From the NCBI GenBank assembly GCA_030263665.1, contig SZPK01000005.1, positions 1-64,000 of the forward strand: a stretch of DNA of 64,000 bases, written 5' to 3'. Below the pieces are notes generated by a model, which made no database searches, had not been told where the DNA came from, and saw only the letters and a list, made by a program, of their open reading frames with translations. Shown piece after piece: positions 22,697 through 30,933 of the stretch. A program made the position numbers and the translations under genes. The DNA is from Villigracilis sp024434165 (GTDB taxonomy: Bacteria; Chloroflexota; Anaerolineae; Anaerolineales; Villigracilaceae). Numbering within the stretch: position 1 is the stretch's first letter; every line of letters begins with the position of its first letter.

Positions 22697-23578
22697 CTAG
22701 CGTCTTCCCAAAACTTCCAACATGATGTCGGGCCGGTCGGTGATGATGCCGTCCACGCCCCACTCGGTGAATTTGCGCATGGTCTCTTCGTCGTTGATCG
22801 TCCAGGGTTCGACGGCGAGGTTGCGGGCGTGCGCCGCTTTTACAAACGCGGAAGTCATGACGGTGATTCCGCCCGATTCTTCGGGGACTTGCAGGGAGTA
22901 AAACCTCGGGGAATGGAAACCGCCGAGGAAGGCTTTGGTCATCAGCACAAAGACGGTCGTTTCGTCCTTTGCGCTGGAGGTGGCGACTTCGGGACATTCC
23001 ACGCGGAATTCCTCCAGCCGCTCATCGTGAAAAGAGGCGACCAGCACCTTGTCCTGCATATCGTACGCGCGGATCGTTTTGCAGAACGGCTCCGCCATCG
23101 AAGCGTTCGTCTTTTTGATTTCAATGGTCATGCGCATGCCGGGGAAGGCGGCAAAGATTTCCTCCAGCGTCGGCACGGTGATGCCCTGTCCACGGAAGGG
23201 GAAGGCGGCTCCGTCGTCCGGCGTCCAGTCGTAGGCGGCATCGAGTGTTTTGAGTTCGGCGAGCGTCATGGATTCGATCTCGCCGCTGCCATCGGTGGTG
23301 CGGTCCACGGTTTCGTCGTGCATGAGGACGAGGACGCCGTCTGAAGTGATGTGCAGATCCATTTCCAGCACGTCCACGCCGAGGTCTGCGGCGTTTTGAA
23401 ATGCGAACAGGGTGTTGCCGGGCCAGAGACCGTCCCCTCCCTGGTGGGCAATCACCAGCGGATAGTTCAAATCGGGGGCGTAGTAAGGGTGGTCGGGCGC
23501 CGGCTTCGATGTGGCGCGAAGAATGCCTGCGGCAAGGAGGATGGCAAGGATGGCAATCTGCCAGGGCTTGAGTTTCAT
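22697..23578 (-). CDS. glycerophosphodiester phosphodiesterase, membrane-anchored
   Basis: 293 residues. An N-terminal hydrophobic segment (QIAILAILLAAGILRA, about 6-21) anchors or exports the enzyme. The GDPD catalytic domain follows: AHQGGDGLWPGNTLFAF, with His and the Glu position of the usual HRG...PEN replaced by Q and G/N, then VLEMDLHITSDGVLVLMHDE, TIEIKK and a final WGVDGIITDRPD. It hydrolyses glycerophosphodiesters in lipid turnover if active. HQGGDGLWPGNT departs from the canonical HRGxxxxxPENT: the Arg and Glu are changed. Start at 23578 chosen for GGAG upstream. Confidence 0.85.
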   Translation of the reverse strand: MKLKPWQIAILAILLAAGILRATSKPAPDHPYYAPDLNYPLVIAHQGGDGLWPGNTLFAFQNAADLGVDVLEMDLHITSDGVLVLMHDETVDRTTDGSGEIESMTLAELKTLDAAYDWTPDDGAAFPFRGQGITVPTLEEIFAAFPGMRMTIEIKKTNASMAEPFCKTIRAYDMQDKVLVASFHDERLEEFRVECPEVATSSAKDETTVFVLMTKAFLGGFHSPRFYSLQVPEESGGITVMTSAFVKAAHARNLAVEPWTINDEETMRKFTEWGVDGIITDRPDIMLEVLGRR

Positions 23579-23681
23579 GAGGGATGCTCCGGGGTGAAGT
23601 TGTGTTATTTTACCTTCGGAATTGACACCCTCCCTGTTTTCACGTATAAGTAACCCGCTACTAAAACTTTTGGAGGAATCC

Positions 23682-23918
23682 ATGCTGGCATTGCGGTTGC
23701 TTTCTGAGGGTGTTGAAGGTCCAAATACCGAACTCGTCTGGGTTTTGTATGCGGGAATGGCGTTTTTCTTTCTGGTGATTCTGCTTGGGTGGTGGTCGGC
23801 TTCAGGAAAACAGGATCAGGTCGAGGTCCCGATGGAGGCGGAGGAATCCAATCCGAACGTCAACATCGCATCGGAAGAAAATGCCCGCAAGGCGAAAGGC
23901 GGGCGCCGGAAGAAGTGA
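23682..23918 (+). CDS. small single-pass membrane protein
   Basis: 78 residues, no recognised family. One strong membrane helix (WVLYAGMAFFFLVILLGWW, about 19-37), then an acidic segment (MEAEESNPNVN) and a basic tail ending GGRRKK. TTGGAGGAATCC before the ATG is an excellent ribosome site, which supports a real gene. It precedes the cytochrome c gene by 108 bases in the same direction, so a respiratory role is possible but unproven. Confidence 0.7.
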   Translation: MLALRLLSEGVEGPNTELVWVLYAGMAFFFLVILLGWWSASGKQDQVEVPMEAEESNPNVNIASEENARKAKGGRRKK

Positions 23919-23988
23919 CTTGTCTGTGAGCCTGAATGTCAATGAATTTTTGTAATTTAAGTCACAGTGTATTTTTTCACAACCCGGA

Positions 23989-23994
23989 TATAAT
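23989..23994 (+). promoter_or_regulatory. -10 box of the cytochrome c gene
   Basis: Perfect TATAAT 32 bases before the ATG at 24027, followed by GGAGG. A -35 box is not evident. Confidence 0.45.
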
Positions 23995-24026
23995 CGCTTG
24001 CAACAAAAATCAACCGGAGGTTTACG

Positions 24027-24428
24027 ATGAAGAAAGTCTTGTTTGGGGCGCTGATGTTGGGCGCGCTTGTGCTTGCGGCTTGCGGCGGAGGCGGATCCAA
24101 TGCGGTGGCTACGCTTGAACCCGTCCCTGCTGAATTTGCGGGTATGACCAACCCCCTCGGCGCAGATGCCGCCGCGGCGGGCGCGGAAGTGTTCAAGACC
24201 AATTGCGAGTCCTGCCATGGTCCGCAGGGTCACGGGGACGGTCCCGCAGGCGCGGCGCTCGATCCTCAGCCGAAGAACCTGCCCGAAGTCGCAGCGCAGG
24301 CTGGCGATGATTACCTGTTCTGGCGCATTGCCACCGGCAAGGAAGGTACGTCCATGGTCGCGTGGAAGGGCGTGCTGACCGACGAGCAGATCTGGCAGTT
24401 GGTCGCGTTCATCCGCACGCTGAAGTAA
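24027..24428 (+). CDS. class I c-type cytochrome lipoprotein
   Basis: 133 residues. Signal peptide with lipobox VLAAC, Cys19, so the protein is lipid-anchored outside the membrane. One haem site CESCH (60-64) and a plausible axial methionine M110 in EGTSMVAWKG. LTDEQIWQLVAFIRTL is the typical C-terminal helix of cytochrome c. It shuttles electrons outside the membrane; partner unknown. A ribosome site CGGAGG precedes the ATG and a terminator follows the stop. Confidence 0.93.
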   Translation: MKKVLFGALMLGALVLAACGGGGSNAVATLEPVPAEFAGMTNPLGADAAAAGAEVFKTNCESCHGPQGHGDGPAGAALDPQPKNLPEVAAQAGDDYLFWRIATGKEGTSMVAWKGVLTDEQIWQLVAFIRTLK

Positions 24429-24449
24429 TATTATTCCGGTACAAAACAT

Positions 24450-24489
24450 AACTCACCCCGAAACCAGGTTTCGTGGGTGAGTTCGTTTT
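24450..24489 (+). terminator. rho-independent terminator after cytochrome c
   Basis: AACTCACCC and inner CGAAACC pair with GGTTTCG and GGGTGAGTT (to 24483), followed by CGTTTT. Strong stem with short T run. Between here and 24640 there is only diverged repeat-like DNA (CCGCAGAGATCGCGGAG words) and no gene. Confidence 0.8.
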
Positions 24490-24640
24490 AAGGCTCATTG
24501 AGGCTTGGCAGCGCCGCTCCAGATTTCACCGCAGAGATCGCGGAGTTCGCGAGGAAGCCCCATACCCCCGTGTTCTCCGCCTGTGCAGCCTGTCTTAACT
24601 GCACGGCACCGCACCTGCGGCGGGTGCAGGATTATTTTTG

Positions 24641-25006
24641 CTACCCTTCAAGCGCGGTGGTGATCTTTTCGGTCAGTTCGTCCGGGTGGAAGGGTTTGGA
24701 AAGGTAGTCGTTTGCGCCGGCGCCGAAGGCAACCGCCCGGCTGTCGCTGTCATCCAGGGCGGTGACGATGATGATGGGAACGCGGGCGAACTCGGGCAGT
24801 TCCCTCAACATCCTGCAGACGCGAAAGCCGTCAGGCTGGGGCATCATCAAATCCAACAGGATCAGGTCCGGCTTTTCCGCTTTTGCGGTTTCCACTGCCG
24901 CGGCGCTGTCGTTCACCGCCACGGTTTCGTATCCGTCTGCGCGCAGGAGTTTATCGAGCAGGTCGGTTACCAGCTTGTCGTCGTCCACCATCAGTATTTT
25001 TGTCAT
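24641..25006 (-). CDS. stand-alone receiver domain protein
   Basis: 121-residue CheY-like receiver. Acidic pocket DDD (8-10), phospho-acceptor D52 in LDLMMPQPDG, T82 in VTALDDSDSR and K104 in YLSKPF. No output domain. It is closely similar to the receiver at 25471-25836 (same MMPxPDG, VTALD and NDYLSKPF signatures), so they are probably a duplication. Last of three minus-strand receivers in a row. The partner kinase is not next to it; the PAS kinase at 26158 is divergent. Confidence 0.88.
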   Translation of the reverse strand: MTKILMVDDDKLVTDLLDKLLRADGYETVAVNDSAAAVETAKAEKPDLILLDLMMPQPDGFRVCRMLRELPEFARVPIIIVTALDDSDSRAVAFGAGANDYLSKPFHPDELTEKITTALEG

Positions 25007-25066
25007 GAAGTTTCCTGAAGAATCGAGCGATGTCGGTTTGCGCCAAATCTTACAATTAATGGACGA

Positions 25067-25471
25067 TTATCGCAAGGCTCTTTCCGGTCCATCCGCCTGC
25101 GATTCGGACAAGAGACTGTTGATTCGCTGCATGAAATCGGCGGGGTAGATGGGTTTCGTTATAAATTCATTCGCCCCGGCATGGAAGGAGTCTTTTTTGG
25201 TGCCTTCGTCGCTAAGCGCGGATACCATGACCACCGGGATGTGCCTGAGTTCCGGCGCGGACTTGATCAGCTTGCAAATGGCGATTCCGTTGATCTCCGC
25301 CATCATAATATCCAGCAGGATAACGTCCGGCATGATGGTTTCAACCGCCTTGATGGCATTCCTGCTTTCGCTGACCGAGAAAGGCTCGTGCCCGTGCGAA
25401 AGCAGCATGCTTTCCAATAACTTAATGGTCTCGAAGTCGTCGTCTACAATAAGAATCTTAGCCATACTCAT
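25067..25471 (-). CDS. stand-alone receiver domain protein
   Basis: 134 residues. CheY-like receiver with D54 in LLDIMMAEING, Ser in VSALSDEGTK and Lys in FITKPIY, and a short C-terminal tail without a domain. The motif MMAEING departs from the MMPxPDG of its two neighbours. Its ATG overlaps the stop of the receiver upstream by 1 base in an ATGA-like arrangement, so the two are coupled. Confidence 0.86.
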   Translation of the reverse strand: MSMAKILIVDDDFETIKLLESMLLSHGHEPFSVSESRNAIKAVETIMPDVILLDIMMAEINGIAICKLIKSAPELRHIPVVMVSALSDEGTKKDSFHAGANEFITKPIYPADFMQRINSLLSESQADGPERALR

Positions 25472-25836
25472 CAGTCGCTGGCGTTGAGCAGCGCCTCCAC
25501 TTTTTCTGAAAGATCGTCCAGATTGAACGGTTTCGACAGGTAATCGTTTGCGCCGAAAGTGGTCGCCTTGCTGTTGCTGTTATCGAGCGCGGTGATGATC
25601 AGAATCGGCGTCCGTGCGAATTTGGGGTCGGCGCGCAGCATACGGCATAACGTGAACCCGTCGGGATGCGGCATCATGATGTCCAGGATGAAAAGGTCCG
25701 GGTGCGTTGAATTCGCCACTTGGATTGCCTTTGAACTCTGATTAATGGCAACTACATGATAACCTACGGCTGAAAGGTAGCGGCTCAGTAGCGTCGTAAC
25801 CTTTTCATCGTCGTCCACAATCATAATTCGTGACAT
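25471..25836 (-). CDS. stand-alone receiver domain protein
   Basis: 121 residues. Receiver with DDD at 8-10, D52 in LDIMMPHPDG, Thr in ITALDNSNSK and Lys in DYLSKPF. First of three minus-strand receivers. Nearly the same architecture and motifs as the protein at 24641-25006. Divergent from the PAS kinase at 26158 with a 320-base gap between them. Confidence 0.88.
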   Translation of the reverse strand: MSRIMIVDDDEKVTTLLSRYLSAVGYHVVAINQSSKAIQVANSTHPDLFILDIMMPHPDGFTLCRMLRADPKFARTPILIITALDNSNSKATTFGANDYLSKPFNLDDLSEKVEALLNASD

Positions 25837-26005
25837 GAAATATTCCCGGAATTGCTGGATGGGACAATTATACCCTTTGAAATACCCCTTTTTGGAAATT
25901 TGACCAGGTTACAACGAACTCAAAACGATACGGCGCATCCCCGGCAGTTCTGCGCTTCCCCCCGGATGTTGAGCGGATTCGGTTTCAGACAGGTCTTACA
26001 CGCTC

Positions 26006-26034
26006 TTGATTTTCTGCGCCGATGGTTGTATAGT
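26006..26034 (+). promoter_or_regulatory. promoter of the PAS kinase operon
   Basis: TTGATT (26006-26011), 17-base spacer, TATAGT (26029-26034). It would give a leader of about 115 bases. The rest of the 25837-26157 gap shows no gene; it is AT-rich around 26030-26080. Confidence 0.5.
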
Positions 26035-26157
26035 CAGTATAAATCGGATAAAAATTGTCATATTAAAATAAGCGAAAGTACCTCATCCTGTTGGTGGGGG
26101 GTCAGCAAATGTATGCGCCGATTCTTTGAAGCACATGCGTGAAGTTTTTTTTATCGC

Positions 26158-27678
26158 TTGTCGGAGGCAGACATAGGAAAAATAAACACAACCTCGGTGT
26201 TCGAAGATCGCAAATTCCTGCACCTGCTGGAAGCGGCGCCGGATGCCATGCTCATATTGGATTCGCAGGGGACCATTGCGCTGGTCAACAGCCAGCTGGA
26301 AAAACTCTTTGGCTGGTCCCGCAGCCTGCTTCTGGGTCAGACCGTCGAAATCCTGATCCCGAAGCGGTTCCACGCAGTTCACCAAAAATACCGTGTTGGA
26401 TACTTTTCCGACCTGCGCATGAGACCCATGGGAAGCGGGCTGGAACTATCCGGCGTGCGGCGCGATGGCAGTGAATTTCCGGTGGAGATCAGCCTTAGTC
26501 CGCTCGAAACGGAGGAAGGGGTCTTTGCTATTGCCGCGATCCGCGATACTACGGAACGCAAGCGCGCCGAAAAGAAGTTCCGCGGACTGCTGGAATCTGC
26601 ACCGGATGCCATTGTGGTGGTGGACGATAAGGGCGTCATCCAACTGGTCAACTCGCAGTTGGAGAAGATGTTCGGCTACGACCGTTCCGAGATCGTCGGG
26701 CAGACTGTTGAACTGCTCGTGCCAAAACGGTTTCGCAAAAAACACGCCGGTCACCGCGCCGGGTACAACGTCGAACACCCCTTTCGCCCCATGGGGATCG
26801 GTCTGGAATTGTTCGGCTTGCGCAGGAACGGAACGGAATTCCCGGTGGAGATCAGCCTCAGCCCGCTCGAAACCGAGGATGGACTGCTGGTGAGCGCCGC
26901 CATACGGGACGTGACGCGCCGAAAGTTGTACGAAGCCGATATCCAAAAACTCAACGAAGACCTGCACCAGCGCGCCGCCCAGCTGGAAGCGGCGAACAAG
27001 GAATTGGAATCCTTCAGTTATTCCGTCTCTCACGACCTGCGCGCGCCCCTGCGAAGCATAGACGGTTTCAGTCACGCCCTTCTGGAGGATTACGGCGATT
27101 TGCTGCCCGCAGAGGGCAGGGGATACCTTGAACGCATCCGCTCCGCCACCCAGCGCATGGCGAATCTGATTGACGATTTGCTGAACCTCGCCCGTGTGAC
27201 CCGAACCCCCCTGGATATCCGGTTTGTCAACCTGAGCGCCATTGCGGAGGACGTCGTCAAGGCTTTGCGGGAAAACCAGCCAGACCGGGAGGTCGCCGTG
27301 ACCATCATGCCCGACCTGATGGTGGACGGAGACCCGCGCCTCCTGCACCTGGTGATGGAGAACCTCCTGAGCAATGCCTGGAAGTTCACCTCCAAAACCG
27401 CCGCTCCCATGATCGAGTTTGGACAGTTGGACCGCGTCAAAGTGCGGACGTTTTACGTCCGCGATAACGGCGTCGGTTTCGACATGGCATACGCAGGCAA
27501 ACTCTTCGGCGCGTTTCAACGCCTGCACTCCATGAGCGAATATCCCGGCACAGGCGTGGGGCTTGCCACCGTTCAACGGATCATCCATATCCACGGCGGA
27601 CGTATCTGGGTGGAGGGCGCGGAAGGCAAAGGCGCCGCATTCTATTTCACTTTAAGCGGAGACTTGAATGGACGATAA
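26158..27678 (+). CDS. PAS-PAS sensor histidine kinase
   Basis: 506 residues, no membrane segment. Two near-duplicate PAS domains (about 15-125 and 145-255) share NSQLEK, LFG/MFG, VPKRF or IPKRF, RPMG, and EFPVEISLSPLETE. Then a short coiled coil, HisKA with H292 in SVSHDLRAPLRSIDG, and HATPase ending in GTGVGLATVQRIIHIHGG. The start is uncertain: the frame opens with TTG at 26158, but GGAGG at 26163-26167 is spaced for an ATA at 26173; a GTG at 26197 is a third option. Its stop overlaps the next receiver by 11 bases, forming a phytochrome-style kinase plus Rcp1-like pair. Confidence 0.9.
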   Translation: MSEADIGKINTTSVFEDRKFLHLLEAAPDAMLILDSQGTIALVNSQLEKLFGWSRSLLLGQTVEILIPKRFHAVHQKYRVGYFSDLRMRPMGSGLELSGVRRDGSEFPVEISLSPLETEEGVFAIAAIRDTTERKRAEKKFRGLLESAPDAIVVVDDKGVIQLVNSQLEKMFGYDRSEIVGQTVELLVPKRFRKKHAGHRAGYNVEHPFRPMGIGLELFGLRRNGTEFPVEISLSPLETEDGLLVSAAIRDVTRRKLYEADIQKLNEDLHQRAAQLEAANKELESFSYSVSHDLRAPLRSIDGFSHALLEDYGDLLPAEGRGYLERIRSATQRMANLIDDLLNLARVTRTPLDIRFVNLSAIAEDVVKALRENQPDREVAVTIMPDLMVDGDPRLLHLVMENLLSNAWKFTSKTAAPMIEFGQLDRVKVRTFYVRDNGVGFDMAYAGKLFGAFQRLHSMSEYPGTGVGLATVQRIIHIHGGRIWVEGAEGKGAAFYFTLSGDLNGR

Positions 27679-28105
27679 GATGATCTTGCTGGTGGAAGAC
27701 AACCCCGATGATGAGGCGCTGACCGTACGCGCGCTCAGAAAAAACAACATTGCAAACAGGCTCTCGGTCGTCCGCGACGGCGCCGAAGCGCTGGACTTCC
27801 TTTTTTGCACCGGCGTTTACGCCGGGCGCGACCCAAGAGACCTGCCCGAAATCATCCTGCTGGATTTGAAACTGCCCAAAGTGGACGGGCTGGAAGTGCT
27901 GCGCCGCATCCGCGAGGACACGCACACACAACTCCTGCCGGTTGTAATTCTGACCTCCTCCAAGGAAGAGCAGGACCTGATTGCGGGCTATAAACTCGGC
28001 GCCAATTCCTACGTTCGCAAGCCGGTGGATTTCAACCAGTTTGTGGAAGCGGTGCGTCAACTTGGGTTGTACTGGCTGGTCTTGAATGAAGCTCCGCCGA
28101 GGTGA
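27668..28105 (+). CDS. Rcp1-like receiver protein
   Basis: 145 residues of the larger CheY class used by phytochrome-like kinases (Rcp1). EDNPDDEALTVRALRK, D66 in LLDLKLPKVDGLEVL, Thr/Ser in LTSSKEEQD and Lys in YVRKPVDFNQF, and a C-terminal helix ending YWLVLNE that is typical of the class. Overlaps the kinase by 11 bases and is followed by the HD-GYP gene, so it likely relays from the kinase. Confidence 0.92.
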   Translation: MDDKMILLVEDNPDDEALTVRALRKNNIANRLSVVRDGAEALDFLFCTGVYAGRDPRDLPEIILLDLKLPKVDGLEVLRRIREDTHTQLLPVVILTSSKEEQDLIAGYKLGANSYVRKPVDFNQFVEAVRQLGLYWLVLNEAPPR

Positions 28106-28119
28106 CCTGGGAAGTCATC

Positions 28120-30564
28120 ATGCAAATCCGTGTTCTGCTAATCGAAGATTCCTCCGACGACGCCGCACTGGTCGTCCGCGAACTTGAAAGAAATGGGTAT
28201 GAGGTGGAATTCAACCGCATCGAGACCGAAGGGGAGATGCGCCTTGCGCTTGCCGAAAAGACATGGGATGTCATTGTTTGCGATTACAGCCTGCCCCGCT
28301 TCAACGCCATGCGGGCGCTTTCTGTGCTTCATGAAATCGGGCTGGACCTGCCCTTCATTATCGTCTCCGGCTCGATCTCTGAAGAGAGCGCCGTCACCGC
28401 CTTGAAGGCGGGCGCGCATGATTTCCTCGTCAAGGAGAAATATGCCAGGCTTGCACCCGCCGTCCGGCGCGAAATAAAGGATGCCGAAATTCGGCGCCAC
28501 CGCAGACGGGCGGAGGACGCCCTGCGCCGCGGGCAGGCGCAGCTGCTTTCTCTCATTGAAAACGCGCCTGTCAGCATTGCCATGTTCGACCGCGAGATGA
28601 AATACATCGTCGCCAGCCGCCGCTGGATGGAGGAATACGGCGAGGGACACCCGGGCTTAATCGGCTTGTATTTTTACGATATCCATCCCGACCTGCCGGA
28701 ACAATGGAAAGAAGCGCATCGCCGCGGACTGGCGGGCGAATCTCTGGGCAGGGACAACGATATGTGGGTGCGGGCGGATGGCACGACCTTATGGCTGCGG
28801 TGGATGGTGGTGCCCTGGCATAACCCGGACGGCGAAATCGGCGGCATCATCATATTTTCGGAAAACACCACCGAACGCAAGCGCGCCGAAGACGAACTAA
28901 GGCGGCGCGACGAGGAGTTACAGCGGCGCAACACCGAACTGGAGCGGTTGTACCGCGCTTCGGAAGCGCTCCTCTCCGACGCATTGATGGACCGCCCAAG
29001 CCTTGCCCGCACGATCGTCAACACGGTGCTGCGCGAGTTTCGACAGTCCAATTGCAGTCTCCTGCTTCTCAATAACGAGACGCGCCAATTGGAACGCATC
29101 GCTGTGGAAGGTCCTTATGCGGAAGAAGTGGCAGACTCAATTCTAGGACTGGATCAACCCGGATTGGTTGCAAAAGCCGTCCGCAGCGGTCAAGTCATAA
29201 ATGTCCCGGATGTTGCGAGCGACCCGGACTACCTGCCAAATTGGAAAGCGGCGCGCTCCGAAATGGTCGTCCCATTGAAGGTCGGCGGGGATGTGATCGG
29301 CGCGCTGGATGTACAAAGCCCCGAACCGGGCGCGTTCCATGAGGAAGACGAACGCCTGATGACGATCTTTGCCGAACGAGCCGCTCTCGCTCTTGAACGC
29401 ACCCGCCTGAACGAACAGACCGTCAAGCAGCTGGAGCGCCTCGCCGCCTTGCGCGTGATTGACCTGGCGATCAGCAGCAGTTTCGACTTGCGGCTGATGT
29501 TGAACACGGTCCTCGAGCAGGTGGTGGATCAGCTTGGCGTGGACGCAACGTCAATCCTGCTGTTCAAACCCGAGTCCGGCAGACTGGAATTCGTCCTGGG
29601 GCGCGGCTTCCATACGCGCGGGATTGAATCGTCCAGCCTGCGGCCGGGGGAGGGATACGCCGGCGCTGTCGCGGTCGAGCGGCGTATCATCCATGTGCCG
29701 GATTTGAACGCTGTCAAAGACCAGTTTGTGCGCCGCGATCTTCTGGAGGGCGAGAACTTTGTGAGTTATTTCGGGGTGCCGCTGATTACAAAGGGCGAGT
29801 TGAAGGGCGTGCTCGAACTCTTCCATCGTTCCCACTTGAAGACCGATATGGAATGGTTGAGCTTCCTGGATGCGCTCGGCTGGCAGACCGCCATTGCAGT
29901 GGATAATGCCATACTCTTCGAAAAGATCCAGCGATCCAATTTCGAACTTGTCATGGCGTACGACGCCACCATCGAAGGCTGGTCGCACGCCATGGATCTG
30001 CGGGACAAGGAGACGGAAGGGCATACGCGGCGAGTCACCGAAATGACCCTGAACCTCGCTAAAGCGATGGGCGTATCGGACAATGAAATCGTGCATTTGC
30101 GCCGCGGCGCCCTCCTGCATGACATCGGAAAAATGGGTGTGCCGGACAACATCCTGCTCAAGCCGGATAAACTGACCGAAGCGGAATGGGAAATCATGCG
30201 CAGGCACCCGCAATACGCCTATGAAATGCTCGCTTCGATTCCCTACCTGCGCCCGGCGCTGGATATTCCCTACTCCCACCACGAAAAATGGGACGGGACC
30301 GGCTACCCGCGCGGTTTATCCGGCACGGAAATTCCGCTGGCGGCGAGGCTCTTTGCGGTGGTGGATGTTTGGGACGCCATCACGAGCGACCGACCCTACC
30401 GAAAGAAATGGACCAGGCAGCAAGCCCTGAAATACATCCGCGAGCAGAGCGGGAAACACTTCGATCCGGCTGTGGTCGAGGTCTTTCTGCGGGAGATCGC
30501 CGGCTTGAAACCGAAGGAACACAGCGGGCAGTTCCGAAATTACAAACGTTCAGGAACGAATTGA
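28120..30564 (+). CDS. receiver-PAS-GAF-GAF-HD-GYP c-di-GMP phosphodiesterase
   Basis: 814 residues. Receiver (1-120, D55 in CDYSLPRF, K in FLVKEK), PAS (about 140-265), a coiled linker, two GAF domains (about 295-430 and 450-595), then HD-GYP (about 620-790). The HD-GYP part is complete: HDIGKMGVPDNILLKP, then PYSHHEKWDGTGYPRGL, so hydrolysis of cyclic di-GMP is expected. GTG at 28102 overlaps the previous stop, but ATG 28120 with GGGAAG upstream is preferred. The PilZ gene downstream is the natural c-di-GMP receptor. Confidence 0.93.
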   Translation: MQIRVLLIEDSSDDAALVVRELERNGYEVEFNRIETEGEMRLALAEKTWDVIVCDYSLPRFNAMRALSVLHEIGLDLPFIIVSGSISEESAVTALKAGAHDFLVKEKYARLAPAVRREIKDAEIRRHRRRAEDALRRGQAQLLSLIENAPVSIAMFDREMKYIVASRRWMEEYGEGHPGLIGLYFYDIHPDLPEQWKEAHRRGLAGESLGRDNDMWVRADGTTLWLRWMVVPWHNPDGEIGGIIIFSENTTERKRAEDELRRRDEELQRRNTELERLYRASEALLSDALMDRPSLARTIVNTVLREFRQSNCSLLLLNNETRQLERIAVEGPYAEEVADSILGLDQPGLVAKAVRSGQVINVPDVASDPDYLPNWKAARSEMVVPLKVGGDVIGALDVQSPEPGAFHEEDERLMTIFAERAALALERTRLNEQTVKQLERLAALRVIDLAISSSFDLRLMLNTVLEQVVDQLGVDATSILLFKPESGRLEFVLGRGFHTRGIESSSLRPGEGYAGAVAVERRIIHVPDLNAVKDQFVRRDLLEGENFVSYFGVPLITKGELKGVLELFHRSHLKTDMEWLSFLDALGWQTAIAVDNAILFEKIQRSNFELVMAYDATIEGWSHAMDLRDKETEGHTRRVTEMTLNLAKAMGVSDNEIVHLRRGALLHDIGKMGVPDNILLKPDKLTEAEWEIMRRHPQYAYEMLASIPYLRPALDIPYSHHEKWDGTGYPRGLSGTEIPLAARLFAVVDVWDAITSDRPYRKKWTRQQALKYIREQSGKHFDPAVVEVFLREIAGLKPKEHSGQFRNYKRSGTN

Positions 30565-30596
30565 TTCCCAAATCCCAAACAGGGATTCCCGTTCCA

Positions 30597-30656
30597 TCAT
30601 TCCCTCACACTCATGGTCGTGTTCCCCGTATTCGGCTTGTCAATGATGATGTACAT
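30597..30656 (-). CDS. possible 19-residue peptide, opposite strand
   Basis: The minus strand has AAAGGAG six bases before an ATG, a near ideal ribosome site, opening 19 codons (MYIIIDKPNTG at the start) before TGA. No family can be named. It may be a leader peptide, the decayed start of a lost gene, or chance. Bases 30565-30933 hold no other gene. Confidence 0.25.
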   Translation of the reverse strand: MYIIIDKPNTGNTTMSVRE

Positions 30657-30703
30657 GTAAATCTCCTTTCGTCAAACCACAGCCGCAGTTTCGCGCGCCT
30701 GTT

Positions 30704-30799
30704 CATTAAACTTTATCGGCAATAAGGAAAAACGTCCCGAAGGCTGTTGATTCTCGTGAAAAAGCCTTCGGAACGATTATTTCCGATAAAGTCCATTAA
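30704..30799. repeat. 96-base nested palindrome between HD-GYP and PilZ genes
   Basis: Outer arms ATTAAACTTTATCGG (30705-30719) and CCGATAAAGTCCATTAAT (30783-30800). Inner arms CGTCCCGAAGGCT (30733-30745) and AGCCTTCGGAACG (30763-30775). The loop is about 17 bases. It resembles a MITE or a large hairpin; it has no stop-free reading frame of interest. Confidence 0.75.
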
Positions 30800-30819
30800 T
30801 GATTCTTAATCACAACCTA

Positions 30820-30847
30820 TTGAATTTTCCATTAAACCTTATATACT
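30820..30847 (+). promoter_or_regulatory. promoter of the PilZ gene
   Basis: TTGAAT (30820-30825), 16-base spacer, TATACT (30842-30847). The leader would be about 80 bases. It begins just past the 96-base palindrome. Confidence 0.5.
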
Positions 30848-30933
30848 AATAAATGAGGTTTCACATTTTTCTCCACCCAGCACACAGCCTGGCGAATGCG
30901 GATTTGTCGGTATGTTATAAAAAGGAGCATTCT

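Noticed and set aside
30704..30799. c-di-GMP riboswitch in the HD-GYP/PilZ gap
   Set aside because: Context invites the idea, but the conserved GEMM core and tetraloop-receptor elements are not visible; the sequence is a simple nested palindrome.
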